A stretch of 64,000 bases of DNA from Psychrobacillus sp. OK028 (GCF_900103605.1 NZ_FNHY01000001.1:124001-188000), one strand, 5' to 3'. Counted from the stretch's first letter, positions 16,770 through 26,974 are shown. A program made the numbers and translations. The notes: generated by a model from the sequence alone, not told the origin.

Positions 16770-17948
16770 ATGACAACATATATTATCGACGGCGCAAGAA
16801 CGCCTTTTGGCAGCTTTGGAGGTTCATTGAAAGATGTGAGTGATATTGATCTAGGGGTTGTAGCAACAAAGGAAGCTATTAAACGTAGTGGAATTCCCGC
16901 TTCCGATATCGATGAAATTATTGTCGGGAATATTATTCAAACAAGTGGTGATTCTGCTTATCTAGCAAGGCATATTGGTCTTAAAAGTGGAATGCTAGAA
17001 TCTTCAAGTGCACTAACACTCAATCGACTTTGTGGATCGAGTATGCAATCTATCGTCTCAGGAGCACAATCAATCGAACTTGGAGATGCGAATGTGATTG
17101 TTGCTGGAGGAACGGAAAGTATGAGTTTAGCTCCCCATGTATTAAGAGGAACTCGTTTCGGTTCACCAAACAAAGCACCTTTAGTTGAGGATATGCTATG
17201 GGATACTTTAACGGATAGTTACGTTGGATGTGGAATGGGAATGACTGCTGAAAATCTAGCAGTAAAATATGATATTTCTCGTGAAGAACAGGACGCATTT
17301 GCAGTCGTATCACAGGAAAGAGCTGCTCAAGCTAGAGACAATGGCCGATTTGCTGAGGAAATTGCACCGGTGACCGTTAAAGGTAGAAAAGGCGATGTTG
17401 TTGTAGATACGGATGAATACATTCGAGATGGTGCAACAATCGAAGGTCTAGCTAAACTAAAGCCTGCATTCAAAAAAGATGGAACAGTTACTCCAGGTAA
17501 TGCTAGTGGTATTAACGATGGTGCAGCTGCTGTTTTACTTGCATCTGAAGCTTATGTAAATGAACATAATTTAAAGCCATTAGCTAAAATTGTTTCTTGG
17601 GGGGTAGCGGGTGTTGACCCTTCTATTATGGGTATTGGTCCAGTTCCTGCAAGTAAAAAAGCTTTAGAAAAAGCTGGGTTAACTTTAGAGGATATCGGTT
17701 TATTCGAACTAAATGAAGCATTTGCAGCTCAGTCGTTAGCGGTTGTAAAAGAGCTAGGTCTTGATATGGAAAAAGTAAACGTTAATGGGGGAGCCGTTGC
17801 ATTAGGACATCCAGTTGGTGCAAGTGGGACAAGGATTACGTATTCATTAGCAGTTGAAATGAAAAAACGAAATGTTCGTTATGGATTAGCTTCGCTTTGC
17901 ATTGGTGGGGGTCAAGGTATCGCGATAATTCTAGAAAATGTGAACTAA
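16770..17948 (+). CDS. Acetyl-CoA acetyltransferase (thiolase)
   Basis: This 392-residue thiolase of usual length has nucleophile Cys88 in LNRLCGSSMQS (GSS where many have GSG), GHPVGASG with the catalytic His, and a C-terminal CIGGGQG with the second Cys. NEAFAAQ is also intact. It cleaves acetoacetyl-CoA, or another 3-oxoacyl-CoA, to acetyl-CoA, the last step of the pathway implied by this operon. It lies 22 bp after the SDR gene. Confidence 0.95.
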   Translation: MTTYIIDGARTPFGSFGGSLKDVSDIDLGVVATKEAIKRSGIPASDIDEIIVGNIIQTSGDSAYLARHIGLKSGMLESSSALTLNRLCGSSMQSIVSGAQSIELGDANVIVAGGTESMSLAPHVLRGTRFGSPNKAPLVEDMLWDTLTDSYVGCGMGMTAENLAVKYDISREEQDAFAVVSQERAAQARDNGRFAEEIAPVTVKGRKGDVVVDTDEYIRDGATIEGLAKLKPAFKKDGTVTPGNASGINDGAAAVLLASEAYVNEHNLKPLAKIVSWGVAGVDPSIMGIGPVPASKKALEKAGLTLEDIGLFELNEAFAAQSLAVVKELGLDMEKVNVNGGAVALGHPVGASGTRITYSLAVEMKKRNVRYGLASLCIGGGQGIAIILENVN

Positions 17949-18008
17949 AAACAACTTGGATGGGAAAATGAAATGCACAAATTTACCTTACAAAGGGGAT
18001 ATTAATTA

Positions 18009-19331
18009 ATGAATCCAACAGTGAATGCACTCGAAAAAAGAGTAGTAAGTAAAACGATGATGCGAATCCTTCCATTTATCTTAATCTTATATATTATTGC
18101 CTATTTAGACCGCGTTAATCTTGGATATGCAGCCTTACAAATGAACGCTGAATTAGCGTTAACTGCTGAAGTTTTCGGGCTTCTTTCTGGTATTTTCTTT
18201 ATCGGTTACTTCTTTTTTGAAGTTCCTAGTAATATGATTATGCATAAAATAGGTCCGAAAATTTGGATTGCTCGTATTATGCTGACATGGGGAATTGTAG
18301 TGATACTCACCGGATTTGCACAAACAACGACGCACTTGTATATTCTTCGATTTTTATTGGGGGTTGCTGAAGCAGGTTTCTTCCCAGGAGTTATTTTATA
18401 TCTAACGTATTGGTTCAGAAATCGTGAAAGAGGAAAAGCAACAGCAGTACTATTACTGGCTTTACCAATTGGCGGTTTGATCGGTGCACCATTATCTACA
18501 TGGATTTTAGACAACATCGCTTGGTTAAATATGTCTGGTTGGAGATGGATGTTTATTCTAGAAGGTATTCCTGCTCTTATTTTAGGAGTCGTAGTTCTAT
18601 TTTATATGACGAACCGACCTGCAAATGCAAAATGGTTATCTCAGGAAGAAAAGGATTGGTTAGAAGGAGAGCTTGAAAAGGAACGCCAAGCAAGCAAGAA
18701 AGTGAACAAAGTATCTAAATTAGAAATGTTAAAAGACTTTAAAATTTGGAAGCTGTCTCTACTCTATTTTGCAGCATATACAGGAATTTATGGTCTGTCA
18801 TTTTGGATGCCAACGATTATTAAATCATTATCCGCAACTGCTACAACAAACTTAGAAATAGGTTGGTTAGCTATGATCCCATCGATTGTTGGAATTCCAG
18901 CTATATTGTTCGTTGGATGGAATGCGGACAGAACAAATGCGTATAAAAACCACTTACTTGTCTGTTTCCTAATCTCAGTTTTAGGATTCATCGGATGTGG
19001 ATTTTCTAGTAGCGTCTTTATGATGGTTCTAATGCTAGCGATTACATCTGCAGGCTTATATGGATTTACTGGATGTTTCTTTGCATATTTAACTTTCTTC
19101 TTTACAGACTCAACTGCTCCAGTTGGAATAGCGGTAGTAAACTCATTTGCAGCATTAGGTGGATTTGTAGGGCCAATGATCTTAGGAGCTGTAGCATTTA
19201 CATCTGGAATGTTCATTATTGCAGGACTACTTATAATTGGAGCAATCACATTAATGTCATTGAAATTGTCAACAGAGCGAAAAGAAGGAAATCTTGCAAG
19301 AGCGAGTATTAAGACTGAAACTTCACTGTAA
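18009..19331 (+). CDS. MFS transporter, anion:cation symporter (ACS) family
   Basis: The 440-residue protein has 12 predicted TM segments. YLDRVNLGYAALQM in TM1 and the FRNRERGKA loop between TM4 and TM5 are typical of ACS/phthalate-permease family importers of organic anions such as tartrate, glucarate and aromatic acids. As last gene of the CoA-transferase operon it probably imports the carboxylate that the operon degrades. Direction and substrate are inferred. Confidence 0.9.
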   Translation: MNPTVNALEKRVVSKTMMRILPFILILYIIAYLDRVNLGYAALQMNAELALTAEVFGLLSGIFFIGYFFFEVPSNMIMHKIGPKIWIARIMLTWGIVVILTGFAQTTTHLYILRFLLGVAEAGFFPGVILYLTYWFRNRERGKATAVLLLALPIGGLIGAPLSTWILDNIAWLNMSGWRWMFILEGIPALILGVVVLFYMTNRPANAKWLSQEEKDWLEGELEKERQASKKVNKVSKLEMLKDFKIWKLSLLYFAAYTGIYGLSFWMPTIIKSLSATATTNLEIGWLAMIPSIVGIPAILFVGWNADRTNAYKNHLLVCFLISVLGFIGCGFSSSVFMMVLMLAITSAGLYGFTGCFFAYLTFFFTDSTAPVGIAVVNSFAALGGFVGPMILGAVAFTSGMFIIAGLLIIGAITLMSLKLSTERKEGNLARASIKTETSL

Positions 19332-19959
19332 CTATTAACTTACTCTCTTTTCGTCCGACTGGGCGAATGGAGAGTTATATTTTTGGCTATAAATGGGTTC
19401 TGCAAGTAAATCCCGCCCTACCGAGAGTAATAACCACTGCTCCGAGAGTAAATGCTTCCAAGCGAGAGTAATAACCACGGCTATGAGAGTATCCAACGCC
19501 AAACCGAGAGTAATGTCTGCCTGAGCGAGAGTAAATCCTGTCCAAGCAAGAGTAACCATCCCGGCTCCGAGAGTAATGTCCGTCCAAGCGAGAGTAACCA
19601 TCCCGGCTCCGAGAGTAAATCCAATCCAAGTGACGCAAGTAACCAACGCCAAACCGAGAGTATCCACTGGCAGCAATGTGAGCTGTATCCCAAGTAGAAA
19701 TAGATTACAAGTTCCGTCTGTCGCAGTAATATATTTCCCGAGAAATGATTGTAGCCACTTCTGGGTATTTTTGTTTAATATCCAAACTTTAAAAAAGTAT
19801 TGTATCCTAACTTGATCTTTTGACTGTTTGGCGTCTGAAGCTACTTTTAAAGGGAAATGAGTATCTGTTCTAGAATATAGTTAGGAATAGTTTCGTAGTA
19901 TAAGAGGGGGAAAGAGTGAAACTATTTTACTTGTTATTATGGATAAGGGAGGCGAAGGA
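19332..19959. other. Intergenic region with repeat array B
   Basis: Apart from the repeat array (19402-19672) there is an untranslated stretch with no clear promoter. All six frames remain open through the array because its period is close to 21 bp, which produces false ORFs rich in SESN or YSRS. I see no terminator with a clear U-tract after the MFS gene. Confidence 0.6.
19402..19672. repeat. Short tandem array, core CGAGAGTAA (array B)
   Basis: About 13 units of 20-24 bp have core CGAGAGTAA (variants CAAGAGTAA, CGCAAGTAA, GAGAGTATC) with recurring tails ACCATCCCGGCTC, TGTCTGCCTGAG and CCAACGCCAAAC. Tails are shared between units and with array A at 12713-12832, so the two arrays are one family. 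Spacing is regular enough to place cores on one helical face (two turns). Confidence 0.9.
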
Positions 19960-21594
19960 TTGGGAAAAAAGATGTACAAACTCAAGTTATTGTTCGTACT
20001 TGTACTATTTCTACAGCTTGTAGCAATGCCAAGCTACACATTTGCAGCTGAAGCCGATACGGAGGCACCAACTTGGGTAAAGCCATTAAATTATTTAGCA
20101 TTAGGTGATTCTCTGGCTGTTGGTGTAACACCAGAAAATCAGCTTGGTAAAGGATATACTGACTTAATAGCAGAGTCATTGAAGTCTCAGCAAGTATTGC
20201 AATCATTTAACAAAGGATTTACTTTTCCAGGATATAAGACTTCGGATATTTTAAAGGATTTACAAGACAATGTGACGAAGCCAGTGTTTGGAACAGGTAT
20301 TGAAGAAAACAATGCAGAGCTGCATAAGTCAATTACTGCTGCGAATCTAATCACCATTAGTGCTGGAGCAAATGATGTGTTAGCTTACTTCAAAGTGGAT
20401 GCAACAACAGGGGCCCCAGTTGTGGATCTTGCTAAAATTACTTCTAGCATTCAGCAGGTTGGGGTAAATTATAGCCAAATATTAAAAGCAATCTATGCTA
20501 TTAATCCAAATGTTCAGGTGTATATAATGGGTTATTACAATCCATTTCCGCAAGTTGACGTGATTTATCAGCCACAGATTGCTCAGTTACTAACTGGATT
20601 GAATGGGTCCATTCAAGCTAGTATGAAAGGGACGAATGCAACCTTCATAGCTACACATGAGAAAATTGCTGAAAATTATACTGCCCATCTGCCAAATCCT
20701 AAAAACATTCACTTAAGTGAAGCTGGTTATAAAGTAGTTGCAGATCTATTCAACCAAAAATTAGTAAATGACTACCCATGGGTCTCTAAAGAGACTCTAA
20801 CTGTACAACTAGCAAATAAGACCACGGCAAAACTGAATTGGAATCCAGCTTCCGATAATACAGCAGTAACTGGCTATATTATTTATAATGGAAAAGAAAA
20901 AGTGGCAGAATTAGAAGGACATATACTTAATTTTGATGTGAAAAATCTTCAAGAAAATAAATCCTATACATTTAGTGTTGCAGCTAGGGATGCTGCAGGT
21001 AATATTAGTGCTTTAAATCCTTCAGCTACTATTACTACTGGGGCTACACCTGCACTTTTCTCAGATATTAAAGGTCACCCGGCAAAGGACTATATTATGC
21101 AAGCTGCTAAGTTAGGTGTAGTCAATGGATATACGGATGGCACATTTAAGCCGAACGACAAAATAACGCGTAAACAAGCTGCATCTATTATCGTTAATAC
21201 ACTTGGACTTAAGGCAGGAAAAGCTGCTCCATACACTGATATTAAAAACTACAGTTCAGACATACAGACACAAATTGCTGCTGCCCATGAAGCTGGTATC
21301 GTAAAAGGAAGCAACGGTAAATTCCGTCCAAATGATTATATTACTCGTGCTCAGCTAGCCCTGATGCTAAAACGTTCATATGAATATGTAAATGGAAAGC
21401 CATATGTTTCTGCTAAACCAGCACCATTTTCAGATATTGCCCATTTCGACGATGAAACAAAAACGGCAATATCAATGCTTTCAAGTTTCCAAATAGTAGA
21501 CGGGGCTGGTGGTAAGTTTTTACCTAACGACTCGACTACACGTGCACATGCAGCTAAAATCTTTGTAAACTTTTCAACTGTGGTCACTAAGTAA
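19960..21594 (+). CDS. SLH-anchored GDSL/SGNH hydrolase with FN3 domain
   Basis: The 544-residue secreted protein starts at TTG, seven bases after AAGGGAGG (an in-frame ATG at 19939 overlaps the ribosome site). The signal peptide is KLKLLFVLVLFLQLVAMPSYTFA. The SGNH lipase/esterase domain follows with ALGDSLAVG (Ser), GANDV (Asn) and HLSEAGY (His). A fibronectin-III-like domain (about 265-350) and three SLH repeats (about 355-540: FSDIKGH, YTDIKNY, FSDIAHF) complete it. SLH domains bind pyruvylated secondary cell-wall polymer. The enzyme may deacylate a cell-wall polymer or lipid; the substrate is unknown. A strong terminator follows. Confidence 0.9.
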   Translation: MGKKMYKLKLLFVLVLFLQLVAMPSYTFAAEADTEAPTWVKPLNYLALGDSLAVGVTPENQLGKGYTDLIAESLKSQQVLQSFNKGFTFPGYKTSDILKDLQDNVTKPVFGTGIEENNAELHKSITAANLITISAGANDVLAYFKVDATTGAPVVDLAKITSSIQQVGVNYSQILKAIYAINPNVQVYIMGYYNPFPQVDVIYQPQIAQLLTGLNGSIQASMKGTNATFIATHEKIAENYTAHLPNPKNIHLSEAGYKVVADLFNQKLVNDYPWVSKETLTVQLANKTTAKLNWNPASDNTAVTGYIIYNGKEKVAELEGHILNFDVKNLQENKSYTFSVAARDAAGNISALNPSATITTGATPALFSDIKGHPAKDYIMQAAKLGVVNGYTDGTFKPNDKITRKQAASIIVNTLGLKAGKAAPYTDIKNYSSDIQTQIAAAHEAGIVKGSNGKFRPNDYITRAQLALMLKRSYEYVNGKPYVSAKPAPFSDIAHFDDETKTAISMLSSFQIVDGAGGKFLPNDSTTRAHAAKIFVNFSTVVTK

Positions 21595-21945
21595 ATATAG
21601 TGTGATTAAGCAGTAATTGAATTGTGTTGAGAATCTATTTTATCTAAAGTTCCTATTAAAAAATATTTAAGGAGTAAGTCTACAGTGTAACTTCAACTGT
21701 AGACTTACTCCTTTTTGAATAGAAAAAAGTCCGATACATGGAGTGCTATTTTTATATTTGAAACTCCCCAAAATACTCCTCTATTCGTTTGTAAACTTGC
21801 ATCTATTATCATACTTTTCACCTAAACCCATTGGGTAGGTATTATCTATCAACTGTTATTGAGACTAATTAAAGTCATTTCTTTGCACTTAGAATATTAA
21901 TATACTGAAAATTGTAATAATACTGATAACGAGAGGAGTTTATGA
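21595..21945. other. Intergenic region between GDSL-SLH and propeller genes
   Basis: This contains the terminator at 21669-21716 and the promoter region of the next gene. A small inverted repeat ACCC-ATT-GGGT lies near 21827-21837. Nothing else is recognised. Confidence 0.5.
21669..21716 (+). terminator. Strong terminator after GDSL-SLH gene
   Basis: A perfect 17-bp stem (AAGGAGTAAGTCTACAG and its complement) with an 11-base loop runs into TTTTT. Confidence 0.95.
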
Positions 21946-24666
21946 ATGAATAAAACGCAATGTCTTCGAATAGTTTCCATTCTTCTAAGTTTAGTCTTAA
22001 TTTTTTCAGTATTTTCATTTACCGCAAGTGCACAAATCGCAGAGAGTAATGAAACGGTTATGGCAAAACTAGGAGATAGAGGATTTAAGGAGCCTGTAAA
22101 TCTTGGCATTGGAGCCTCCGAGGTAGTTCTCTTAAACGCTGTTTTCGGTAAAGAAAATGGACGAGATGTAGTTTATGCTACTGCTAATGGCGGTGTGTTT
22201 AATGTTGTAGACGTAAAAGATAATAGACTCCTATTCTCGCAGCAGCTGGAGAATGTCTCCCAGGTTTGGAGTCATACACTTGCAGCTGACGGCACTGTGT
22301 ATATTGCTGCTTTAGGTGTTGGCAATGTAGGAGAGCTTTGGAGTTATTCGCCAGCAACCAAAACCGTTGTGAAACTTGGGACACCGGCAATTGGTCATCA
22401 AGCATGGAGTAGTACAACAGATGAAGAAGGAAATGCGTATATAGGTACGTATTCTGAAGGCAATGGACGTATTTATAAATATGATGTTTCTAGTAAAACG
22501 TTTATCGATTATGGAAAAATCGATGAAATTAATAACGCTAGCTATGTTCGGTCATTGGAATATTTTGATGGATATTTATATGCTGGCTTAGGTGTAGCGG
22601 GAGAAGTGTACCGTATTAATGTGGAAACTAAAGAAAAAGAAAATATTACAAAGAATGTCCCTGAAATTCTTGGAAAGCCAGTAAGAGATATTAAGTTTGT
22701 ATATGACATGGCTGTTGTAGGGAATTATTTATATGCTCGTTTTGATGAAGGTGGAGAAGGAGCAATTCTATTCTATGATTTGATCAATCAGCAGTGGGTA
22801 CCTGACAAAAAGCTAGGCAAATTACATGACGGATCAGCGGATGATTTTGGTAGCTTTGGCTTTATCCAAATACCGGTAAATGGTGACAAAGCATATGTTA
22901 TTCATAATCGTCACATTGAAGAGATTGATATTAATACGCTAGAAACACGTGAAACTGGCATTCGATATGCTGCTGGACTTAGAGGCGGAGCATTTGTAGA
23001 TATTGGCTCAGAGGATTTCCCAGGACTTTCATTTGTAACAATGAATCGAACTGGTCAAACATTCGTAGCAAATCTTGAGACAAACAAAACAAAGACAGTT
23101 CCAACAGCTATGCAAGCTCTACCTCTTTCTTTGCATAACCTAGGAGAGGGACCAGATGGGAACTTATATATGACGACCTATCCTGGCGGACCAAAAGGCT
23201 CGCAGTTTAACACGAAAACTGGACAGTTTGTGACGTATGCACAGGGTCAAGCAGAAGGGATTATTGCAGGAAATGGTAATGACCTATACTTTGGAATGTA
23301 TCCTAACGCAGTTATTCAGAAAATGAATACAGCAACTTTAGCAACGGAAACGCTATTTAGCCTAGATGACGAGGAACAGGATAGACCATATATTATGAAG
23401 TTTATAGAAAATCAATTAATAATCGGTACCATTCCTGATTATCAAAAATTAGGTGGCGTATTAGCTATTTATGATTCTATTACAGGAGAACGAACATCAT
23501 ATCGCAATGTTGTGAAGGATCAAAGCATTGTAGGATTGGCGTATAAAGATGGTTTGATTTTCGGATCGACAACAGTACGTGGTGGACTAGACATTCAGCC
23601 AACTGCTCCTAAAGCTAAAATGTTTGTTTGGGATATTGAAAATGAGAAAAAGCTGACGGAGTTCGAGCTTAATATTCCAGAACTAGACAACCCACCAATG
23701 ATTAGCGGTCTTACGTTTGATGACAAAGGCCTACTATGGGGAGCAGTAGATGGTATTTTATTTGCAATGGATCCATCGACCCTAGAAGTAGTAAAATACA
23801 AAAATATTTACCCAGAAATAGTGAACAGAGGAATGTGGAGACCAGTTCATATCGAATTCGGTCAAGATGGTCTACTATATACAGACCTTGGTGGAAAACT
23901 TACAGTAATTGATACTAACACGAAGGATTTGGAGCATGCTTCTCTAGTAACCTCTGGACCAGAAATCGCTTTTATGGAATTAGCATTTGATGAAGCAGGA
24001 AATCAAAATGTATATTACCTAGACGGGGATGCAACTCATTTATACATGATCCCTGTCATTGATGGTGGCGAAATTGAACTGCCGCCAGTATTTGAAACGG
24101 TGAACGTGCCGATTAAAAATGCTAGCTTTGAACAGAAAGTGAAAAAAGGAACGATCAAAGGCTGGTCATCCTTATTTGGAGATTTCTCCTCTAATGTTTC
24201 GTTTGAAGTAAGTGATGCACGTAGTGTCTCAGGCAAGAAGAGCTTAAAGATAATCGATACAGACCAAAAGCAAACTGTCTTCGCTCAAACAGATTCTATA
24301 GCTATCAAAGCAGGCACTGAATACACCGCTTCCACCAATCTATTCTTAGAAAACGGCAGCGTGAGCTTCTTTATACGCTATTACGACAAAGCAGGTAAAC
24401 AAGTAGGAACCGACAAAGACGGAGTGAATATTATTCACGTCCGAGGCGGTCACAACGAGTGGCAAACCGTAAAAGCGAAAGTCGTAGCACCGGTGGGAGC
24501 AACCCATGCAAAACTTTTCGCAGGAGCTTCTAATTTCTTTACTACATCCGCAGCCTATTTTGACGACTTCAAGCTGACGTTTGAGAGAGAGGTAGTGGAG
24601 GGAGATAAAAAAACTGGTAAACCTGAAAAACCAAGTAAACCAAAGAAACCTGGTAAAGATAAATGA
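21946..24666 (+). CDS. Secreted beta-propeller protein with C-terminal carbohydrate-binding-like domain
   Basis: The 906-residue protein has a signal peptide (about 1-30, FSFTASAQ) and a long region of propeller-like repeats (about 60-700), each with G-D/N-x-Y-x-G and YDxxT segments. A CBM4/9-like beta-sandwich (about 720-880) starts IKNASFEQ and ends AAYFDDFKLTFE. The C-terminus is a Lys/Pro/Gly-rich basic tail. Residues QDRP...VKDQSIVGLAY...MFVWDIE recur in the proteins at 29408 and 35606, so these three are paralogues. Seven-bladed propellers occur in polysaccharide lyases and in lectins, so binding or cleaving an extracellular polysaccharide is plausible but unproved. The ATG follows GAGAGGAG. 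A terminator-like hairpin follows. Confidence 0.75.
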   Translation: MNKTQCLRIVSILLSLVLIFSVFSFTASAQIAESNETVMAKLGDRGFKEPVNLGIGASEVVLLNAVFGKENGRDVVYATANGGVFNVVDVKDNRLLFSQQLENVSQVWSHTLAADGTVYIAALGVGNVGELWSYSPATKTVVKLGTPAIGHQAWSSTTDEEGNAYIGTYSEGNGRIYKYDVSSKTFIDYGKIDEINNASYVRSLEYFDGYLYAGLGVAGEVYRINVETKEKENITKNVPEILGKPVRDIKFVYDMAVVGNYLYARFDEGGEGAILFYDLINQQWVPDKKLGKLHDGSADDFGSFGFIQIPVNGDKAYVIHNRHIEEIDINTLETRETGIRYAAGLRGGAFVDIGSEDFPGLSFVTMNRTGQTFVANLETNKTKTVPTAMQALPLSLHNLGEGPDGNLYMTTYPGGPKGSQFNTKTGQFVTYAQGQAEGIIAGNGNDLYFGMYPNAVIQKMNTATLATETLFSLDDEEQDRPYIMKFIENQLIIGTIPDYQKLGGVLAIYDSITGERTSYRNVVKDQSIVGLAYKDGLIFGSTTVRGGLDIQPTAPKAKMFVWDIENEKKLTEFELNIPELDNPPMISGLTFDDKGLLWGAVDGILFAMDPSTLEVVKYKNIYPEIVNRGMWRPVHIEFGQDGLLYTDLGGKLTVIDTNTKDLEHASLVTSGPEIAFMELAFDEAGNQNVYYLDGDATHLYMIPVIDGGEIELPPVFETVNVPIKNASFEQKVKKGTIKGWSSLFGDFSSNVSFEVSDARSVSGKKSLKIIDTDQKQTVFAQTDSIAIKAGTEYTASTNLFLENGSVSFFIRYYDKAGKQVGTDKDGVNIIHVRGGHNEWQTVKAKVVAPVGATHAKLFAGASNFFTTSAAYFDDFKLTFEREVVEGDKKTGKPEKPSKPKKPGKDK

Positions 24667-24736
24667 TGTACTATTAGAAATGTTTAATTACGGAAGCAAG
24701 ACAAATGATTAATTAGCATATACTTTCTAATCTTTT

Positions 24737-24775
24737 AAAAAGAGGGAGCGACATCAATCACTCTCTCCTTTTTAT
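24737..24775 (+). terminator. Terminator-like hairpin after propeller gene
   Basis: AAAAAGAGGGAG pairs imperfectly with CTCTCTCCTTTTT and ends in TTTTTATT. Confidence 0.6.
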
Positions 24776-25176
24776 TACTTACCTTTTGAAGTCCAGCCTT
24801 ATTGAAAGTTCATCGATTTTAAGATCTGAGCTTATTTTGCCCTTCGCCCAATTACTAGTGAAAACGGGCGTATTTACTTTTTAAAAATGTAAAACATTTC
24901 CTGTTGAGGGATTACAGCAAATTACTAGATCCTCTTCAATTTAAGAAGACAACCGTTTATAGGAAGTGATGTTACTTAATTGGCCAAAAAACGACTATTT
25001 CCTAGGAAATATTTTATGATGTGAGAAAGCTATTTTTAGCGCATGATATTTGAGGTACTCATAAAGTTTGGTGTTGTAAATGATCACCTTATTGGAACAT
25101 TTTGGTGGAATCATCTGTTTTGCATATAATAAACAAAGTCATAGTGATTCTGTCAATAGAGTTTCCAATAAATAAG

Positions 25177-25203
25177 AAAAGCAGCCCATTCCAGGCTGCT
25201 TTT
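25177..25203 (-). terminator. Terminator of 408-residue membrane protein gene
   Basis: AAAAGCAGCC pairs perfectly with GGCTGCTTTT. It lies just past the stop codon of the minus-strand gene; the A/T flanks would let it act on both strands. Confidence 0.85.
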
Positions 25204-25210
25204 AAAATAG

Positions 25211-26437
25211 TTAAATTTCAATTTCCAATAGTTTTACATTATTTAATGTCTCATGCTGATTTTCTGTGATTTCGTTTCTTTCTAAACTCAAATCCTCACA
25301 TTCTTCTAACCTTCTTTTTGAAAATCCTCTGTCCAGAAGTATTTGTTCAATTGACATAATCAGTTCATTTCTTTCGGCGATTAGATGATTAAACGGATTT
25401 ATTATCGCCGAATTTATATGTTGTACCATTCTATTTTTTAAGAAGTACATAATGACGTATGGTGCAAGAATCAGATAAGCTATGGTAGCGGATAATAATA
25501 TAATGAGATGATCGTTTATAGCTAAGTTAGCCATATATAAAATCGCAATGCCTACAACCATATATGCCAGGAAGACGAGGAACCATGCACTAGTTTTCAT
25601 ATCGTTTACCTTTGTATGCAAATTAAATCTTGATATATTACCACTCATTAAACTTGTAAGCTTGTACTCCATTTTAATGTTTTTAAGAGGTAGAATCACG
25701 CTAAATAGTTCATCACTGCTCAATTTGTTAGCATTTTCGAGCTTACTCTTTAAAGTGAATATATCCGATTTAATACGTCTTCTCTTCTTTTGAAAGCGGC
25801 GATAATATAACTTAAAGCCAAGGTTTGAATTGCTATTTGAAATGAATGAAATGAATAAAATAGATGACCAAGAAATTGCGATTACAGCAAACTCAAGCTT
25901 AATGGACAAATTAGCCATAAGGAAATAAGAGATCAGTAACGTTATGACGATGTTGCTTGCAAGAATATTAATGCCGTAAGTTGTTTTGCTACTCAATATT
26001 ACATATATGAATGCAGTAACGCATGGGTAAGACAAAATGATATAGTCAAACAAAAAGTGATCTTGAATGCTCATAATTAATACGCTCGCCGCACCTGCAG
26101 CAAGTAAGCTATTAGTTATAGAATCGGTAACTTTTCTATTGCTAACTGCAACTGTTATCAAACACAATAACACAAATGTTAATAATACGGATATACTAAA
26201 CCAAAAAACAGTTAAATTAGAAAAAATATGTGTGGTCACAAATGCTAATTGACAGGCGATAATAAGATTACAAACTAGCTGGATAGAATTAGTTTTACGA
26301 AATAAAAATATAAATATAGTAAGTATTAGTGGTAGAATGAGTGCTTTTGGACTAAATTGACTTAATAAACTGCTACAAGTAAAACCTCCAAATAAAAAAA
26401 TTAACCCTAGCTGTAAAATACTTCGATCACTTTTCAT
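25211..26437 (-). CDS. Polytopic membrane protein of unknown function
   Basis: I do not recognise this 408-residue protein. Residues about 1-205 form seven to eight hydrophobic segments. A basic cytoplasmic stretch follows (YYRRFQKKRRRIKSD, about 214-228) with a helical region to about 285, then two more TM segments (about 290-340), then a charged helical C-terminal tail rich in Glu and Asn. No catalytic motif is apparent. The ATG lacks a strong ribosome site nearby. It is a single-gene unit with its own terminator. It could be a sensor or polymer-handling membrane protein, but nothing in the sequence decides. Confidence 0.75.
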   Translation of the reverse strand: MKSDRSILQLGLIFLFGGFTCSSLLSQFSPKALILPLILTIFIFLFRKTNSIQLVCNLIIACQLAFVTTHIFSNLTVFWFSISVLLTFVLLCLITVAVSNRKVTDSITNSLLAAGAASVLIMSIQDHFLFDYIILSYPCVTAFIYVILSSKTTYGINILASNIVITLLISYFLMANLSIKLEFAVIAISWSSILFISFISNSNSNLGFKLYYRRFQKKRRRIKSDIFTLKSKLENANKLSSDELFSVILPLKNIKMEYKLTSLMSGNISRFNLHTKVNDMKTSAWFLVFLAYMVVGIAILYMANLAINDHLIILLSATIAYLILAPYVIMYFLKNRMVQHINSAIINPFNHLIAERNELIMSIEQILLDRGFSKRRLEECEDLSLERNEITENQHETLNNVKLLEIEI

Positions 26438-26974
26438 AGACTAACTCCGTTCCTATAGAATTTCTCTATTCATGCCCTTAATAATTACATACTATACATT
26501 TTGTACCATCAAAGTAAGGATAAAAAGGATTATTATTAATCTAAATTCCTATTATTTTTTTGATTTTTTAAAAATCAGTTAATTAAAGTATTACTAATAT
26601 ACTATATAACTTCCGTTTTGTGAATGTAATTTGTTCGACATAACTTGAAAGGAATGTCGACAAATACTGAAGACCATAACATGAAAATATTAAAATTTTT
26701 GTAAATTATATGATTCAAATTATTCAATAGTATATAAAAGTGCTATAATACTTTCAATATTATGGATGGAGCCGGTTTAAATGGGAATGTTTCGTGGTAC
26801 AGAAAAATAGCGAATACAGTAATTGGTTGAGCTGCTAAGGGTAGCAAAAAAAAGTGGCACCTATAAGCATTTCAATATATTACAAGATTATTAACTTTTA
26901 GCGACATTAGCTATGATAAACGAAATTTGATTTACAATTAATGAGGTACAATGTTGATGTAGGAGGAGCATTAG
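26438..26974. other. Intergenic region upstream of small gene
   Basis: Very AT-rich sequence carries the promoters of the minus-strand membrane protein and of the small gene at 26975. I see no gene, RNA or repeat in it. Confidence 0.45.

Larger units (their letters stand above)
24667..25210. other. Intergenic region between convergent genes
   Basis: It holds two terminators, one for each flanking gene, with about 400 bp between them in which I see no gene or repeat. Confidence 0.5.

Noticed and set aside
19387..19697. Several open frames rich in SESN or YSRS repeats in the region of array B
   Set aside because: They result from the about 21-bp repeat period, which keeps all six frames open; none has a proper start signal.
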